Below are positions 1-11,632 of a stretch of 64,000 nt of DNA, piece after piece. The stretch spans positions 248,001-312,000 of the forward strand of contig JAMPIT010000511.1 of assembly GCA_026261815.1 (NCBI GenBank), read 5' to 3'. The notes under the pieces were generated by a model, which saw nothing but the letters and a program-made list of their open reading frames with translations, made no database searches and had not been told where the DNA came from. Position 1 is the stretch's first letter, and the number at the start of each line of letters is the position of its first letter. This stretch comes from Monarcha castaneiventris obscurior (Eukaryota > Chordata > Aves > Passeriformes > Monarchidae). A program made the translations under genes and the position numbers.

Positions 1-61
1 GTGGAGGAGATTCCCATTTTTCAGCTGTACTTTCTGTGGCCCCAGAGCTGAGATGCTTCAA

Positions 62-350
62 CCACAGAATCACAAAATCATTAAGGTTGGAAAAGACCTC
101 CAAGATCACCAAGTCTTTGACCGAATCCCACTGAACCTGATCACAAAGTGCCACATCCACTTGACTTTTGAACACTTCCAGGGATGGTGACTCCATCACT
201 GCCCTGGGCAGCTGTCCCAGGGCTGAACCCCTCTCCCAATGAAGAAATTTTCCTTAAAACCCAACCTAAACCTCCCCTGAAAAAAATTGGGGCCATATCC
301 TCTTGTTCTGTCCCTTGTTCCCTGGAAACAGAGCCCAACCCACACCTGCT
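62..350 (-). mobile_element. CR1 LINE 3' fragment
   Basis: The left edge carries the reversed CR1 3' octamer tail (CACAGAATCACAAAATCATT), then the CR1 block GGTTGGAAAAGACCTCCAAG. Sequence continuing to about 350 corresponds to the 3' UTR and the last part of ORF2 read on the minus strand. The copy is 5'-truncated, as is usual for CR1, and diverged: its frame has stops. An AT-rich stretch follows. Confidence 0.85.
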
Positions 351-409
351 ACCCTTAAAAACCCCATATTTTCTGTGAAAACTCATTTTTATGAAGTAGA
401 ATTGTGAGA

Positions 410-472
410 TTTTTATATATATATATATATATAATATATATATATATATATTTTTTTTTTTTAACCACTGGT
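410..472. repeat. (TA)n dinucleotide run followed by poly-T
   Basis: Two TA/AT runs of about 15-20 bp are separated by a small break and followed by about 14 T. It is a simple sequence that creates a false ORF rich in isoleucine and tyrosine on the minus strand. Confidence 0.95.
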
Positions 473-1090
473 TGAGGAAACTGCTTTTCCCATGATGACT
501 CATGAAAAATATTGACCAAATGCACTTCAGCTCCGATTTGTGGTGTCCTGCAGTTGTGTCTCTGGATGTTCTCTCCCCGAGGCACTGAAGAGCCCAGGAG
601 CTGCCCCTCCCCAAAGCAATCACGCTGGATTAAGTCCTGAAACCTTATTGGAGTTCTCAAGATAAGCGCTCATTAAACAGCGTGAAAGTAACCTTGGAGA
701 ATGGGATTTCAAAATCTGCCCGGAGAGGAGCTGAGGTCTGAGTGCTGAGGAGTCGGGATGGGTTTTTCATACTCCTGGGTGAGGTTTATCTCTGTTCTCC
801 TCAGGGATCGTCACCTGGGAATCTCGAGGCACCAGGGACTGGCTGCTACCAGGAAAAATGGGAAGGGCTGGCAGGAAGTTGTTTGCATTATCTCTTCCTT
901 GGAGTGGGTGACTCAGGCAAGAAATAAAGTGTAATATCTGTAAAAATATCTGCGAGATCCTGAGGCAGGGGTGGAATCTTGGGAACACCCTTTGTGTCCA
1001 AAAAAATTCACCCCAAAAACACGGATCCTACTGGACGTGGGCACTCCAAAACCCACAGGTTTGGGCTGCAACCCAGCAGGAGCATCCAGA
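473..1090. other. Unassigned single-copy stretch
   Basis: I see no CR1, LTR or tandem motif and no ORF with recognisable protein content. The short frames on both strands overlap each other and lack domain-like composition. Confidence 0.5.
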
Positions 1091-1362
1091 AAGTCAGAAG
1101 GGAGCAGGACAGGGAGAAATCTCACCTGGAAATGCAGAAGGGAGTGGGAGAGGGAGAAATCCCACCTGGAAATGCAGAAGGGAGAAGGACAGGGAGAAAT
1201 CCCACCTGGAAATGCAGAAGGGAGCAGGACAGGGAGAAATCTCACCTGGAAATGGAGCTTGAGAGGGAGAAATCCCATCTGGAAATGCAGAAGGGAATGG
1301 GAGAGGAAGAAATCCCACCTGGAAATGGAGCTTGAGAGGGAGAAATCTCACCTGGAAACGGA
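1091..1362. repeat. 40-bp minisatellite, about 7 units
   Basis: The unit contains GGGAGAAATCYCACCTGGAA followed by ATGCAGAAG. Anchors ending at 1140, 1180 and 1220 give an exact 40-bp period. Later units are shorter (33 bp), where AATGGAGCTTGA replaces the usual link. Because 40 is not a multiple of 3, several frames stay open across the array; these ORFs are not genes. Confidence 0.95.
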
Positions 1363-1365
1363 ATA

Positions 1366-2170
1366 ACAACAACAGAAATCACAAACTTTCTTCCCCCTTT
1401 TCTGCCCTCCCGCCCTATTTCTCAACAAAACTTTTTAAGTTACAGATTTTAAACCTGTTGTGAATGGATAAAAGCCTGCACCAGTGCCTGGGGAATGGCA
1501 GGAAGGCACGTGCTGTCATGATTGGAGCACGGGGAGAATGTGCTAATTACATAACAGCCCAGGAATTTGGCAGCGCTGATGCAGAAATAGGGCAAATAAT
1601 CCTCTTTCCCCATCACCTCCTTCCCCAACCCTGTCTGCTTCATTTTTTCAGGATGGAAATTTCATTTTCAAACCTTTCCACACAGCTTTTTAACCTGGCA
1701 AAAGTGGGAAAAACAACCTTCTCAGGAGCGTGGCCATACCCCAAGCCCAATTTTTTTCCCCTTTTTTAGAAAAAAACCAAAAAAACCTTCTACTAAAGAG
1801 CTGCCTTTTGCTTTGGTGCTTAAGAAATGCTTTCAAACCATGCCATAAACACGTGATAGTTGTGCTTGGCCCCACTTTGTGGGCAAAGCCTTGGCCCAGA
1901 ATAATTCTACATCCCTCTCACTGCCATAATTCAGCACTGCAGGGACAGGAGGACGTTGGTGCTTTGTCCCTGATGTTCAGCAGGGAAGAAATTTTCCTGC
2001 TTGATGGAGGAAAAATGGGGACAGAATCACTGCTGCAAAGAGATTTTGGGTCCTTCAGGCCTGCTCCAGTCCAATCCCATAAAATCAGCCTCCACCGCTC
2101 CCTGCACTGCCATTCCCAGCTGTGGAAAAGGAAAAAGAACGGACTTCAGACACTGCCAGTGCACAGCAGC
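1366..2170. other. Unassigned single-copy stretch
   Basis: There are no recognised repeats or genes. A short homopolymer-rich patch (T and A runs) lies near 1748-1790. The ORFs present are short and unsupported. Confidence 0.5.
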
Positions 2171-2171
2171 G

Positions 2172-2375
2172 ATCCCAGAATCACAAAATCACAGAATTCC
2201 AGAATCCCTGAGAGTGGAAAAGCCCTCCCAGGCCATCGAGTCTGACCTGTGACCCGTTCCCACCTTGTCCCCAGCACTGAGTGCCCTGTCCAGGCCTCCC
2301 TTGGACACCTGCAGGGATGGGCACTCCAAACCTCCCTGGGAAGCCCCTGCCAATCCCTGAGCACCCTTTCAGGGA
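2172..2375 (-). mobile_element. CR1 LINE 3' fragment
   Basis: It begins with the reversed octamer tail (AATCACAAAATCACAGAATT). It continues through the block read as TGCCCTGTCCAGGCCTCCCT and GGGCACTCCAAACCTCCCTG, which is shared with the CR1 copies at 27995 and 63726. The 5' side ends near 2375. Confidence 0.8.
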
Positions 2376-2483
2376 TGGGAGTGGGGCCTCCAGAGCTCTC
2401 TGAGTGCCTGTGGGCATCTCTGCACCCACATCCTGCTTTCCTTTGGGTTGGCAGCGAGGCTGCTCCCATGTCCAGCACTGAGA

Positions 2484-2900
2484 GCCCAGAATCCGGAATG
2501 GGTTGGGGTGGGAGGGACCCTAAATCCCATCCAATGCCACCCCTGTGGGACACCTCCCACTGTCCCAGGCTGCTCCAGCCTGGCCTTGGGCACTGCCAGG
2601 GATCCAGGGGCAGCCACAGCTGCTCTGGGAATTCCATCCCAGCCCCTGCCCACCCTCCCAGGGAACAATTCCTTCCCAAGACTCCATCCAGCCCTGCCCT
2701 CTGGCAGTGGGAAGCCATTCCCTGGCTCCTGGCCCTGAATCCCTTGTCCCCAGTCCCTCTGCAGCTCTCCTGGAGCCCCTTCAGGCCCTGCCAGGGGCTC
2801 GGAGCTCTCCCTGGAGCCTTCTCCTCTCCAGCTGAGCACCCCCAGCTCTCCCAGCCTGGCTCCAGAGCAGAGGTCCCTCAGCCCCCTGATGATTCTGTAT
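2484..2900 (-). mobile_element. CR1 LINE 3' fragment, longer subfamily copy
   Basis: The minus-strand 3' end is at 2484 (GAATGGGTTGGGGTGGGAGG). The copy then runs through the CR1 body with ACCTCCCACTGTCCCAGGCT, the segment around GGGAACAATTCCTTCCC, and the C-terminal ORF2 region to about 2880. It is nearly identical over some 380 bp to the copies at 11633 and 44917. The long ORFs here are frames of this element. It lies about 110 bp from another minus-strand CR1. Confidence 0.9.
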
Positions 2901-5240
2901 GGCCCCACCTCTGCTCCTCAGCCCCTCTGCTGCTGTTCCTGGCTTCTATTTCCCTACTTTAATGCATTTCTCACTAATTTCTGTCTGTGCCTGGGACAAG
3001 CACTGGTCGATGCCGTCTTTAGAAACCTCTGATTGTGGCACACAAATACAACAGAAATAAAATCACCAGTCATAGACATCTACCGATTACCTAAACTGCA
3101 AATCCTGGGGAAACAAAGGTCCCAAAGGATCAGGAAAAGCTCAGATGGAGCAATCCTGAGCAGCCTGAGCCCTGAGGTCCTGCAGAGGCAGTACAAAGCA
3201 GAGACAAAGGGTTTCCAGAAGCTTGTGACTGAGATTTGCTGCTGCTGCTGCTGCTGGAGATTCCTGGCACCGGGAGCAGCCCAGGGAGGGCTCAGAGAAA
3301 ACCCTCCCTCATGGAGACCTCGGGGACAGGAGGGTCTGTGTGGACATCCCCCAGCAGATGTGACCTCCTGGGATGGGCACAGAGGCACCAGAGGCCGCAG
3401 CTGAGGGCGGAGGGGAAGGGGAGAAGGGGAGGGTGAGACCCTCCCACGGGCACGAGGGGATGGGCTGAGCCCCAGGAGGGAATCTCCTTGCAGGGGGTGT
3501 GGGTCTCTGGCTTCTCCAACCCCAGCCTTTTGTACATCAAGATGAAATATTTTTCAGCATACTGTCTGCCTCGCTCAGGGATTAATTCCCCCAAAACCTT
3601 GAGGTCTTTTTTACTGAGGAAGGCAGGTAAGGTGTCCCATCCCCACCTCCTTCCCAATCTGTGAATCTCTGGGCAGAATCCAATGCCTCAATGGGTGTCA
3701 AGGGGAGGAAAATGTCTTAGGAGAACTTCTCAGGAGCTCAGCCAGCCCTCAGTCCTGCTCCTTGGCACAGGGACCTGCTCTGGCAGGTACCAAATACATC
3801 CCTTTGCTGCCTTTGGTGCTCTTCAAAAGCCCTGGGTGGGATGTGGAGAGGTCGGGGGGCTCAGAGGGAGCCAGAGGTTCATCCCTGACATCAAATAAGG
3901 CACTGCAAAATTGCAGGAGCTGCCCAGTCCCTGCCCCAGCACCCAACTGGTTTGCCAGCCTGGCTAACTGGTGCTGAGGGGCCACAAAATCCTTAACCAG
4001 ACCCTCTGGAGCTCCAGGTAAACTGAGACCTGGGATTTCTGGAGCACTCTGTCAGCTCAGCAGGCTTGGCCTACGAGGAAGGGCGTGCAAGGAGGACACC
4101 AAAATCTGTTAGAAAGGAAAAGCAAAACCAAATCGACATTTTTAAAGGAGTGAATAAGTTTTTTATTGTGAAAAAGCCAGATTTCTTTCTCACAATCTCC
4201 TCAGTTAAGTGAAAGGAAAAGATGAAAAGGACTGGGCTTCCCAGAAACCTGTGGGGATTTGTACTGGGTTTTGATGGGAGCTCAGGTGTCACCCTCGTTC
4301 TTGGTGGAGCCATCAGTTAATGCATGGGCTTGGAACAGGCTTCCTTCCTTTCTCCACCTGGAAAGATGATCCAAATTCCCCTGGAAATCTGGTCCTGGAC
4401 TCAGAGGGGTTGCTCTGTGTGGGGGGGACATCAAGCACAAGGAGTGAGGAGACCGAGGCTGCTGCCCTACAATAACCCCAGACACAGAAACTGCTCTGCT
4501 GTGCTGCTGTGTGACCTTTGCACAACCCCTGGTGTCACCTGGACCTCGGTCTGTCCCCAAATGCAACCTTGGTCAAACACAGGCACCTCCCAGGCCTGTG
4601 TGACAGAGCCACCCTCATGGCTGGGCAGATTTGGATCCACATTTTTGAGGGCTGCAGGATGCTCCACCAAAGAGCAGGAGTGAAGCTCCATCCCGCAGCA
4701 CGGGGAGGTTCAGAGGGTTTATCTCCCGAGCAGGCAGCACAGGGTGTGTGGAGCTCATGGAGGACCCTGGAATGCCTGGGAATTCAAGGAATACCAACCT
4801 CTTCCTCAGTGGGCTTCGGTTCAAGCTCCTCCATCATCCCACAGTGAGAGCCAAGCAAAGCAGGCCCGGCCCGTGGCGCTTTCTGCTGCAGTCAGCACCA
4901 AAGTGCCAGCTGGTGCCAGCACTGAGGAATCTCCAGCAGGGGTTGAACCTGCCCTCAGACTCCCAAAAACACCTGGACATGCTTGGCATCCACTTGTGAA
5001 AATATCCAGAGTACTAAAAGCGTGGGTTCAGGCCCCTGGGAGTATTTGAGCTCAGGGCAGGAGTTCTGGCACCCACAGCCAGGCCATGCAGAGCTAAAAG
5101 TGAATCAGGAGTCAGATCCTGTCCCAAAGCAGAGCTCAGCCAGGAACAGGCACACACAGCCCCAAACCCGGGTGCTCAATAATGAACTGTGCTGGATTCC
5201 TGAGGCATTTCCAGCAGGACCCTGTTTCTGTTCCCTCTGC
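2901..5240. other. Single-copy stretch without supported gene
   Basis: About 2.3 kb has no CR1, LTR or tandem array apart from a short CTG run at 3238. ORFs up to 123 aa occur on both strands but have low-complexity or Pro/Ser-rich composition and no recognisable motifs. I see no convincing exon. Confidence 0.5.
3238..3256. repeat. (CTG)6 trinucleotide run
   Basis: Six consecutive CTG/GCT triplets. On the minus strand they read as a short Gln run in an unsupported ORF. Confidence 0.95.
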
Positions 5241-6930
5241 ACATCACCAGCATCTGCCACTCCTGCAGGCACTGTCACACCTCGGGGACTGTGACACCTC
5301 GGGGACTGCCACTCCTGCAGGGACTGTCACACCTCAGGGAGTGTCGCACCTCAGGGACTGTCACACCTCAGGGACAGCCACACCTCAGGGACTGTCACAC
5401 CTCAGGGACTGTCACACCTCAGGGACTGTCACCCTGCAGGGACTGTCACACCTCGGGGACTGTCACCCTGCAGGGAGTGTCACACCTTCAGGGACAGCCA
5501 CACCTCAGGGACAGCCACACCTCGGGGACTGTCACACCTCAGGGACTGTGACACCTTGGGGACTGTCACACCTCAGGCACTGTCACACCTCAGGCACAGC
5601 CACACCTCAGGGACTGTCACACCTCAGGCACAGCCACACCCCAGGGAGTGTCACACCCCAGGGACTGCCACTCCTGCAGGGGCTGTCACACCTCAGGGAC
5701 AGCCACACCTCAGGGACTGTCACCCTTCAGGGGTTGTCACACCTCAGGGAGTGTCACACCTCAGGGACAGCCACACCTCGGGGACTGTCACACCTCAGGG
5801 AGTGTCGCACCTTGGGGACTGTCACACCTCAGGGACTGTCACCCTGCAGGGGCAGCCACACCTCAGGGACAGCCACACCTCAGGGACTGTCACACCTCAG
5901 GCACTGTTACACCTCAGGCAGTCACACCTCAGGGACTGTCACACCTCGGGGACTGTCACACCTCGGGACGTCACCTCAGGGACAGCCACACCTCGGGGAC
6001 TGTCACACTCCAGGGACTGTCACACCTCAGGGACAGCCACACCTCAGGGACTGTCACACCTCAGGGACTGTCACACCTCGGGGACTGTCACACTCCAGGG
6101 ACAGCCACACCTCGGGGACTGTCACACCTCAGGGACAGCCACACCTCAGGGACTGTCACACCTCAGGGATTGTCACACCTCGGGGACTGTCACACCTCAG
6201 GGACTGTCACACCTCAGGGACTGTCAACTCCAGGGACAGCCACACCTCGGGGACTGTCACACCTCAGGGACTGTCACACCTCGGGGACTGTCACACCTCG
6301 GGGACTGTCACACTCCAGGGACTGTCACACCTCAGGGACAGCCACACCTCGGGGACTGTCACACTCCAGGGACAGCCACACCTCGGGGACTGTCACACCT
6401 CAGGGACTGTCACACCTCAGGGACTGTCACACCTCGGGGACTGTCACACTCCAGGGACAGCCACACCTCGGGGACTGTCACACCTCAGGGACTGTCACAC
6501 CTCAGGCACTGTCACACCTCAGGGACAGCCACACCTCAGGGACTGTCACACCTCAGGGATTGTCACACCTCGGGGACTGTCACACCTCAGGGACTGTCAC
6601 ACCTCAGGGACTGTCACACTCCAGGGACAGCCACACCTCGGGGACTGTCACACCTCAGGGACTGTCACACCTCGGGGACTGTCACACCTCGGGGACTGTC
6701 ACACCTCAGGGACTGTCACACCTCGGGGACAGTCACACCTCGGGGACAGTCACACCTCAGGGACTGTCACACCTCGGGGACTGTCACACCTCAGGGACAG
6801 TCACACCTCGGGGACTGTCACACCTCAGGGACAGTCACACCTCGGGGACAGTCACACCTCAGGGAGTGTCACACCTCAGGGACTGTCACACCTCGGGGAC
6901 TGTCACACCTCAGGGACAGCCACTCCTGCC
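5241..6930. repeat. 17-bp minisatellite, about 100 units
   Basis: The consensus unit is GTCACACCTCAGGGACT. Common variants are CTCGGGG for CTCAGGG, GACAGCC for GACTGTC and CACTCC for CACCTC. Because 17 is not divisible by 3, each reading frame cycles through all three phases, so the same 17-residue peptide period (HTSGTVTPQGLSHLRDC) appears in every plus frame. This gives three overlapping ORFs of 481-591 codons, which are by-products of the array and not genes. The array includes a 390-bp higher-order duplication (see findings). The right border changes abruptly to unique sequence at about 6930. Confidence 0.98.
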
Positions 6931-8270
6931 TGCTCAGGGAGGAGCTGCAAGAAGTGAAAGGTGCAGCTCATTTTGCCCTCACATCACTGTCCTGGCAGTG
7001 AGACCCGTATTTCCCTGTGGAGGATTCAGAGGATGGATCATCAGCTTTGCAGGTGAAATGAAGGCCTCAGGCCAATGCCACGACCTCCTGCTGTGTCCAG
7101 AGTTATCCCTGGAGTGACCAAGCTGCAGTTCTGTGGTCTCTTCACTGCAGTTTGGCTGTGTCAATGTTCAGCTGCATCCAGGAAAAAAAACCCAACTGCT
7201 TTCCCTCTGCTGAGCCACTCAGTCCAGAGATGTTCTTGTGGCCACTGTCCCCAGGTGCTTCCTGCCCCGTGTCCCTGCTCAGGGCAGGAGCCACCCGGAG
7301 CATCCCCAGCTGCTTTCACCCACTCAATTCAAACTGGATGCCAGCATTTCACAAAGCCTGTGATACTCCATGGTTTTTCTTGGCCCCGGGCTGTGTGGCA
7401 GGGGAGCAGCGCTGCTGGAAGGAGGTCACAGTGCTCTGCAGCCCCCTGTCCCTGCCCGAGATTCCATTTCCCACTGCAGCCTCAGGAACACCACAGGGAT
7501 TCACCCTGAGCACTCCCCTCGGGGATGGGCAGGGAGTGCCTGACACTGCCACAAGGAGATGCTTTGTCACCTCCATCGGGTGTCCAACCCTGCTCCTTGT
7601 CACAGCAGCTCCTTCACGGAGCATTGTCACAGATTGAGCCTTCAAATCCAACCAGGGCAAGTTCTCCCTGCAGGACCAGCAGTCCCCTCAGCCCCTGGAG
7701 TTACTGCATTAAAATAAAACCAGCTGAGATGTGCCAGCAGCAAACACATCCCAGGGAATTCCAGGTGGGACCTGGCAAACGATGCCTGGGGATGCTGGAA
7801 AAGGGTCTTGGCTGTGCAGGGAAAAATCCCTCAAAGGCGGGAGGGACACAGGCTCCATCCAGGTCCCCTTGGCAGCAGCATCCAGGGAGTGGGATGGGAA
7901 GGACTGGGGCACAGAGGGAATAATGTGGGAAAGGGTCATGGAGGGTCCTGCAGAGGAGCTGGGGCTCAGCGAGGAGAGAGGACACCACTGCTGGGCGCTG
8001 AGTGCCCCGTGCTGTGTGAGCAGGAGTGAGGAGCAGGGGCACTGATTCACTCTCTGGTGGGGTCAAAGCACGGGGCTGGCTTGGGAAGGCCGGAGATGTC
8101 ACCACCCATCTTCAAGGAATCATCTGAAAAAGCAGCAGACAGGGTTTGGGCAGGGACTGAACTCTGGCAGCGAGGGCCAGGAAACAGCGGTGTGAGAGAA
8201 GAGAACGGTGTCATAAAGAACAATAAACGTGTGCATCTACAGCGGAGAAACTGAGGCACAGAGAAGCAGC
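6931..8270. other. Unassigned single-copy stretch
   Basis: About 1.3 kb with no recognised element. ORFs of 130-160 aa overlap each other in several frames and show no domain features. Confidence 0.5.
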
Positions 8271-8600
8271 ACAGACGCCCCAACAACCTCACCCTGGGCA
8301 TCCCTGGAGCTCTGGCAGCCTCGGGGCCGTGCCCATTCCCTGGGGAGCCTGGGCAGTGCCCAGCACCCTCTGGGGGAAGAACCTTTCCCTCATCTCCAGC
8401 CTGAGCCTGCCCTGGCCCAGCTCCAGGCGTTCCCTGGGTGCTGTCCCTGTCCCAGGAGCAGAGATCGGAGCTGCCCCTCGGGAGGAGCTGCAGATCCCAG
8501 AGCTCTGCCCTCAGTGCCCTCTGCTCCAGCTGGGCACGCCAAGGGCCCTCAGCTGCCCCTCAGGAGGAGCTGCAGCCCCCGCTGAGGTCCCCACAGAGAA
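8271..8600 (-). mobile_element. CR1 LINE 3' fragment with ORF2 C-terminus
   Basis: The reverse complement matches the plus-strand copies at 21880, 48090 and 55868: it contains CCCAGAGGGTGCTGGGCACT and GCTCCAGGAGCGTTTGGGCA. The 3' end itself (octamers) is missing or degraded. On the minus strand the sequence reads as the CR1 ORF2 C-terminus and 3' UTR. A purine hexamer array starts about 60 bp beyond its 5' edge. Confidence 0.85.
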
Positions 8601-8660
8601 ACAACCCAAAGTGCAGAACCCAAAAATCCTCTCTGCCATTTGCAACTCTGATTCTGCAGG

Positions 8661-8782
8661 AGGAGAAGGAGAAGGAGAAGGAGAAGGAGAAGGAGAAGGA
8701 GAAGGAGAAGGAGAAGGAGAAGGAGAAGGAGAAGGAGAAGGAGAAGGAGAAGGAGAAGGAGAAGGAGAAGGAGAAGGAGGAA
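8661..8782. repeat. (GAGAAG)n hexanucleotide array, about 20 units
   Basis: A perfect purine-only run on the plus strand of about 120 bp. It reads as Gly-Glu, Lys-Glu, poly-Leu or Phe-Ser repeats depending on frame. None of these ORFs is a gene. Confidence 0.98.
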
Positions 8783-8849
8783 GGCTGAACTCCTTGAGCA
8801 GCCCAAGCCCTTTGCACTACTCCTCCAAAGGACAAGGAGAGCAGAGCAG

Positions 8850-9100
8850 GGGCCGGGCTGGGTCCCCGGGAGAGGCTGTGATCGCTATCTGGGCACGCTG
8901 CGCCCGTGGGGGCATCTGGAGACAGATTCCACAGGAGGCTCCCCGGCCAAGCACCGGGATTCTGCAGCTACTTGCAGCCAGCCATCGTCGGAGCAGGGAG
9001 CGCTCCGGCTCCTGGCTGGTACCTGAGCTGATAATTGCTCAGAAAAATTAAGGGTTGGGTAATTCCTCCCGAAATTAATTGCCTTGCTAAGCTGCCGCAG
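8850..9100. promoter_or_regulatory. Candidate conserved non-coding element
   Basis: It follows the hexamer array. The first half (8880-9005) holds about ten CpGs in roughly 130 bp. The second half is rich in TAATT-type homeodomain cores (GAAAAATTAAGGG, GAAATTAATTGCC) and a TGAGCTGATAATTGCTCA partial dyad. No repeat family is recognised. The regulatory role is inferred from composition only. Confidence 0.3.
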
Positions 9101-10260
9101 GGCACGAAGGTTTGAAGATGATACAACCACTTCCCTCTTCAGGATTAAACCCAGGTGGCAAAAGTCCACCTTTGTCACAAAGAGCTTTCAGCTTTGGGGA
9201 TTTCTCTCCTCTGAATTTCTTTTTTTTTTTTTTACTTTTCTGCTGTTTCTGAGGTGGCTTTGAGGGTCCTTTGGAGCTGTAGGAGTTTATGGGCAGTGCT
9301 TTTGTCAGCCCCACCTGACGCTGGCAGCTCAGTCCTCTGCAGCAGCTTGCTTTGCTCATTCTAACACTTCTTTTATAAGCAGCCACTACTCCTCACAAAG
9401 TGTTTATAAACAGAGGCAGGAAATGAGAAGAGACTCGGAATATTCACAAGTTGATCTGAAGTCAGCCTTTCTTCCCCTTCACACGGGCTGTTCTCAGTTC
9501 CCTCCTCTCTCTCAGACTGTGCAGCTGACTTGGGGTGAAATCCTAATTTCCCCAGCGTGTCTTGATTTTGGTGAAAATTTCTGATCCTCCCTTCTTGTCT
9601 CTTGGCTCCCTGGAGGAAGATTCCTCTGGGAGACGGATGCTTTGCCTGTGCTGCCTCCTTCCTTCACCTCCTTACAGAAAGAATGTCCTTTTTCGGGAAA
9701 AGAAACCATAAACCCATGGATTGATAAAGAATTGCAGCTGGCACTCCCTGCCCAAGGCAGACCAACTTTATTTGTGCCTCTGCCCTTCCCAAATACCCCC
9801 AATGAAGAGGTTTTTACCCCCCTGCAGGGAAAAAAATCCCCACACACCACTTTTTCACCCAAGGAAATTTTCCCTTCGCTTTATCTTCATTACCAGCCCC
9901 AATCACAGAGCTTCTTCACTCAGTTCACACCTTCACACGTGTTGCTCCTTGGGGATGATCTCCAAGTGGTCCAGAGCTCTCCTGGAGGGTCCTGGCCTTT
10001 ACCACACAGGTTCCTGCAGGTCCTTGCAGCTCCCCTTCCATTCCTGAGAACACAAACAGGACTTTGGGTGCACCACACTGGGACCAAACACTGACCTGGG
10101 GATCTGCTGCAGCCTCCAGAGCCTCCCAGTATTCCTGAAGGTGTTTATTCCCAGTTGTTGGGGAAGATGGAACAGGAAAGCCTTATAAATATGATTGCCT
10201 GGCAAAAGATGCTGAGAATATAGAAACTCTAAGCGAGATTGAAATGAAAGCAAGCTTTGA
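9101..10260. other. Single-copy stretch with one poly-T run
   Basis: A T-run of about 15 lies near 9222-9236. The rest shows no recognised element. The overlapping ORFs near 9512-10094 carry no recognisable motif. Confidence 0.5.
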
Positions 10261-10294
10261 GTTACCAAGCTTTAGTTACTGAACAACTGAAAAC

Positions 10295-10766
10295 AATGGT
10301 GTGGCTGAAAATAATCCCCTTTGATTAAACAATGCCCTCTGCTTGCAGACAGGTCCAAGGGTCAGAGCAGACCCTGCCAGCCTGGCAGAGGGTCCAAAAC
10401 GGAGTTTTAAAATTTAAAATATAACGCAGCATGGTAATGCAATGATTCTTATAGGCTGTGTGTAAATGCTGTAGGATTTGTATCTTGTACTAGATTGGTT
10501 AATGAAAATGAGAATATTCAGCACAGAAGATGATTTATTGCATTGTAAATGAGAACTGCTCACTTTACTTTACTCTTACTTCACTACACCCTTTTGCTCT
10601 CTCTCCCTCTCTTGCTTCTCTTGCTTTTCTGGCCTGCTCCGAGCTGAGGCTGCAGCTCCAAGCAGAGCCCCTGCACCCATGCCCTCAGCAATAAACCTCC
10701 TGCTCTAAGCCCTGACTTCAGAGATCTCTCATCTCCATCCTCCCTGACCGTCTAAACCAACCAACA
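10295..10766 (+). mobile_element. Probable solo LTR of an endogenous retrovirus
   Basis: It is AT-rich in its first part and then pyrimidine-rich (CTTTTGCTCTCTCTCCCTCT). A polyadenylation signal AATAAA at about 10690 is followed by a GC-balanced tail ending near CCAACCAACA. This order (U3-like, AATAAA, short tail) fits a plus-strand LTR. No internal retroviral sequence follows. I could not define a target-site duplication, so the ends are approximate and the identity is not certain. Confidence 0.55.
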
Positions 10767-11600
10767 GATCCTACCCCAATGTGAGTGGAATTCCCATCTC
10801 AACACCCATTTATGAGATGCAGCTCTGAGTCAGCCACTCTTTGTGTGCCTCCAGTCACTTGGCAGATAAAACATCTCCAGGTGACACTTCATGTCCTCCA
10901 GGAGCGGTGTCTAAAGGCAAACCCCACTCTGGAGACTCCTTCCCCCACAGATCAGCTTTTGGGGTGGTTTTTGTTGTTGTCCTTGGTCGGTGGAGGTTTT
11001 TTCCCCAATATTTATTGAGTATTTTGAATTTTGCTGAAATCTCCCAAGGTGTTTTCAGTCCCCTCTCAAATTCTTGTCATCCTCAGGTTTGCTTTAGCAA
11101 ATCTCTATGAGGTGTCCCTGGCTTGCTCATAAGGTTGTGCCATAAAACTGTGAAATCCTCACTAAGGACGAGACCTAACATGTGATAACTCTGTGATATT
11201 AAATCTCACCTGAAACCCTTCAGCCAGTTGTTGAACCTCTGCTGCACAGGGTTTCTCCTGTGCTCAGCAAAAGAGAAGAGCCACAGAGAAGATCTACAGA
11301 AAATACTGCTTTCATAATGTTTCAGATCAGTTGTAGCCTCCCCAGGCAAGAGGACAGTTAGAAATTGCCTCACCAGACAAATTTTCTTTAAGGAAGCTCC
11401 CTGTGACGTTCTCTGCCCCTCCTGCTCCCTCTCCCTTCCCTCAGAGTGGAGGATGTGTCTGGCAGCAGCCAGGTCCCACAGAGTCAGGAGGAGACTGTGC
11501 AAACTGGGCTTGGCTGAGCTCCGGATGTTTCCTACAGGGTCTGGAATTGGGGTCAGTTTGGACCTCAGGTGGGAGCTCTGGGGGGATCTCAAGGATTTCC
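10767..11600. other. Unassigned single-copy stretch
   Basis: No repeat family is recognised. The ORF on the minus strand at 11206-11628 overlaps plus-strand frames and extends into the next CR1. It has no identifiable domain. Confidence 0.5.
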
Positions 11601-11632
11601 TGCTCCAAATGCACAGGCATGGACACAAAGGT

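Noticed and set aside
5182..7117. Three overlapping ORFs of 481-591 codons as a repeat protein gene
   Set aside because: They are produced by a 17-bp tandem repeat that is open in every frame. There is no promoter, no start context and no domain.
8549..8835. Poly-Leu, Phe-Ser and Lys-Glu ORFs
   Set aside because: They are translations of the (GAGAAG)n array in different frames.
10295..10766. Full endogenous retrovirus at this LTR
   Set aside because: No primer-binding site, gag, pol or env sequence follows or precedes it, so at most a solo LTR is supported.
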